Shown piece after piece: positions 62,686 through 64,000 of a DNA stretch of 64,000 nt (position 1 is its first letter; each line of letters starts with the position of its first letter). This DNA is from Mariniphaga anaerophila. GTDB taxonomy: Bacteria > Bacteroidota > Bacteroidia > Bacteroidales > Prolixibacteraceae. Location: NCBI RefSeq assembly GCF_900129025.1, contig NZ_FQUM01000001.1:186001-250000 (forward strand), read 5' to 3'. The notes beneath the pieces are model-generated. The model made no database searches. It worked only from the letters and a program-made list of their open reading frames with translations, and was not told the origin of the DNA. Both the position numbers and the translations under genes were made by a program.

Positions 62686-64000
62686 ATGAAACAGCTTGTA
62701 TTCCTGATCCTGATTTCAGCCGTTGTGTGGAGCTGCAAATCAACTACAAAAAAAAGTGAAACGATGACGAAGAAAACAGAAATTCAACAGAAAGTGGAAG
62801 AATTTGCCACATTCAAACTTACAACCGATTTAAGTGTCCTGTCGGAAAAAGAAAAGCAAATGATTCCGTTGTTACTGGACGCTGCTAAAATTATGGACGA
62901 CATATACTGGACGCAGGCTTACGGAGACAAAAACGAACTGTTCACTGAAAATATTGATGAATACACAGAACAGTTTCTGAAAATAAACTACGGTCCGTGG
63001 GAACGACTAAACAACAACGAACCTTTTATTGAAGGAGTTGGGCCGAAACCGGCGGGTGCAAATTTTTACCCGGCAGATATGACCAAAGCAGAATTTGAAG
63101 CCTGGGATGAACCCACAAAAACCAGTCTTTACACTTTAATTAAAAGGGATGCCAACGGAGGTTTGATTTCTGTGCCGTACCACGAAGCCTGGAAACAACA
63201 GCTCACCCAAGCGGCTGACTTAATTCAAAAAGCGGCTGAGCTGGCGGAAGATCCGGGACTGAAAAATTACCTCGAAAAAAGAGCCGATGCATTGCTCACC
63301 GACGATTATTACGAAAGTGATGTAGCCTGGATGGAAATGAAAAATAACACCATCGAATTTATTGTTGGGCCAATTGAAAACTACGAAGATCAGTTGTTCG
63401 GGTACAAAACTGCGCACGAATCATTCATTCTGATAAAGGATAAAGAATGGAGCCAGAAACTGGAAAAATACGCCTCTTTGTTGCCCGGACTTCAAAAAGA
63501 ATTACCGTGCCCCGCGCCTTACAAAGACGAAACACCGGGGATGGATTCTGACATGAATGTTTACGATGCTGTTTATTATGCTGGCGACACCAATGCGGGA
63601 AGCAAAACCATCGCAATTAACCTGCCCAACGACGAAAAAGTTCGTGAAGACAAGGGCAGCCGCAAGTTGCAGCTCAAAAATTCAATGCAGGCAAAATTCG
63701 ATAAAATTGTAATTCCCATTTCAAATTTGTTAATTGCTGAAAGCCAGCGGAAACACGTGAAATTTGATGCGTTTTTTGAAAACACAATGTTTCACGAAGT
63801 GTCACACGGACTGGGACTGGGAAATACCGTAGACAAAAGTGCAACGGTTAGAGAAGCGTTGAAAGATGCTTACACATCGGTAGAAGAGAGCAAAGCAGAT
63901 ATTCTGGGCCTCTGGTGTGTTTACCGGTTAAACGAAATGGGAGAGCTGGGCGATAAAGATATGATGGACAATTTTGTGACGTTCATGGCCGGAATTTTTC
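62686..64000 (+). CDS. M49 (dipeptidyl-peptidase III family) lipoprotein, 3' end outside window
   Basis: The frame is open from ATG 62686 to the window end (438 codons). The signal peptide MKQLVFLILISAVVWSC gives a lipoprotein. The sequence follows the M49 family of zinc metallopeptidases: NYGPWERLNNNEPFIEGVGP near residue 104, NTIEFIVGPIENYEDQLFGYK near 224, the zinc motif FHEVSHGLG (HExxH at about 370-374) and the second zinc/Glu motif EESKAD (about 400-405). Classical DPP III has the six-residue HExxGH motif; the five-residue form here occurs in a subset of the family. It should cleave dipeptides from oligopeptide N-termini in the periplasm or at the surface. Confidence 0.85.
   Translation, partial: MKQLVFLILISAVVWSCKSTTKKSETMTKKTEIQQKVEEFATFKLTTDLSVLSEKEKQMIPLLLDAAKIMDDIYWTQAYGDKNELFTENIDEYTEQFLKINYGPWERLNNNEPFIEGVGPKPAGANFYPADMTKAEFEAWDEPTKTSLYTLIKRDANGGLISVPYHEAWKQQLTQAADLIQKAAELAEDPGLKNYLEKRADALLTDDYYESDVAWMEMKNNTIEFIVGPIENYEDQLFGYKTAHESFILIKDKEWSQKLEKYASLLPGLQKELPCPAPYKDETPGMDSDMNVYDAVYYAGDTNAGSKTIAINLPNDEKVREDKGSRKLQLKNSMQAKFDKIVIPISNLLIAESQRKHVKFDAFFENTMFHEVSHGLGLGNTVDKSATVREALKDAYTSVEESKADILGLWCVYRLNEMGELGDKDMMDNFVTFMAGIF

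Noticed and set aside
1-64000. CRISPR array
   Set aside because: No series of regularly spaced identical direct repeats was seen anywhere in the window.

Overview
The window is Bacteroidota DNA, most likely from a free-living member of the Marinilabiliales/Prolixibacteraceae type. The basis is a CTnDOT-type Tra/Mob conjugation module with an RteC-like protein, a SusC/SusD pair driven by a hybrid two-component regulator, C-terminal type IX secretion (T9SS) sorting domains, TAnnTTTG-type promoters and many lipoproteins with short lipoboxes. The genus is an inference.

Left part (1-18.5 kb, visibly GC-richer): the right half of an integrative conjugative element. It holds the 3' end of an rteC-like gene, a 113-nt stem-loop with a UUCG tip, a small regulatory/replication block (helix-turn-helix protein, winged-helix-like protein, DnaC/IstB-like ATPase), one antisense lipoprotein, and a compact transfer operon (traE, F, G, I, an extra gene, J, K, an L-like gene, M, N, a VirD4-type coupling protein, a PH-domain protein, a DUF4099/DUF3945-like protein). 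An oriT-like hairpin and the mobilization pair (ribbon-helix-helix accessory protein plus relaxase) follow. An identical 25-bp block centred on a palindrome lies upstream of both the regulatory block and the tra operon and may couple their control.

Cargo and decay zone (18.5-27.6 kb, AT-rich): an AbiE type IV toxin-antitoxin pair, a GHKL ATPase gene cut off after about 75 codons by an IS1595-type remnant, an ECF sigma factor with a membrane-anchored partner, a lipoprotein, and a pile-up of broken insertion sequences (IS5-type split in two, IS1595-type 3' end, IS4-type transposase inside). The zone ends at a 22-bp sequence that reads as the 3' end of a tRNA gene followed by a terminator, the expected right attachment site of an element integrated in a tRNA gene.

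Right part (27.6-64 kb): chromosome-like DNA. A polysaccharide utilization locus comes first: a divergent hybrid sensor/regulator, a GH105 unsaturated-glycuronyl hydrolase, SusC, SusD, two T9SS surface proteins, then three paralogous right-handed beta-helix proteins sharing an SYAGYK motif. GH105 enzymes act on products of polysaccharide lyases and no recognised lyase is present, so the three beta-helix proteins are the best candidates for the missing lyase. After the locus come a small GldL-like membrane protein, a TPR/LuxR-type regulator, a 2562-residue T9SS subtilisin-like protease, an AlkD-like DNA glycosylase, an acyl-CoA ligase with its XRE-cupin regulator, and the start of an M49 (dipeptidyl-peptidase III family) lipoprotein cut by the window edge.
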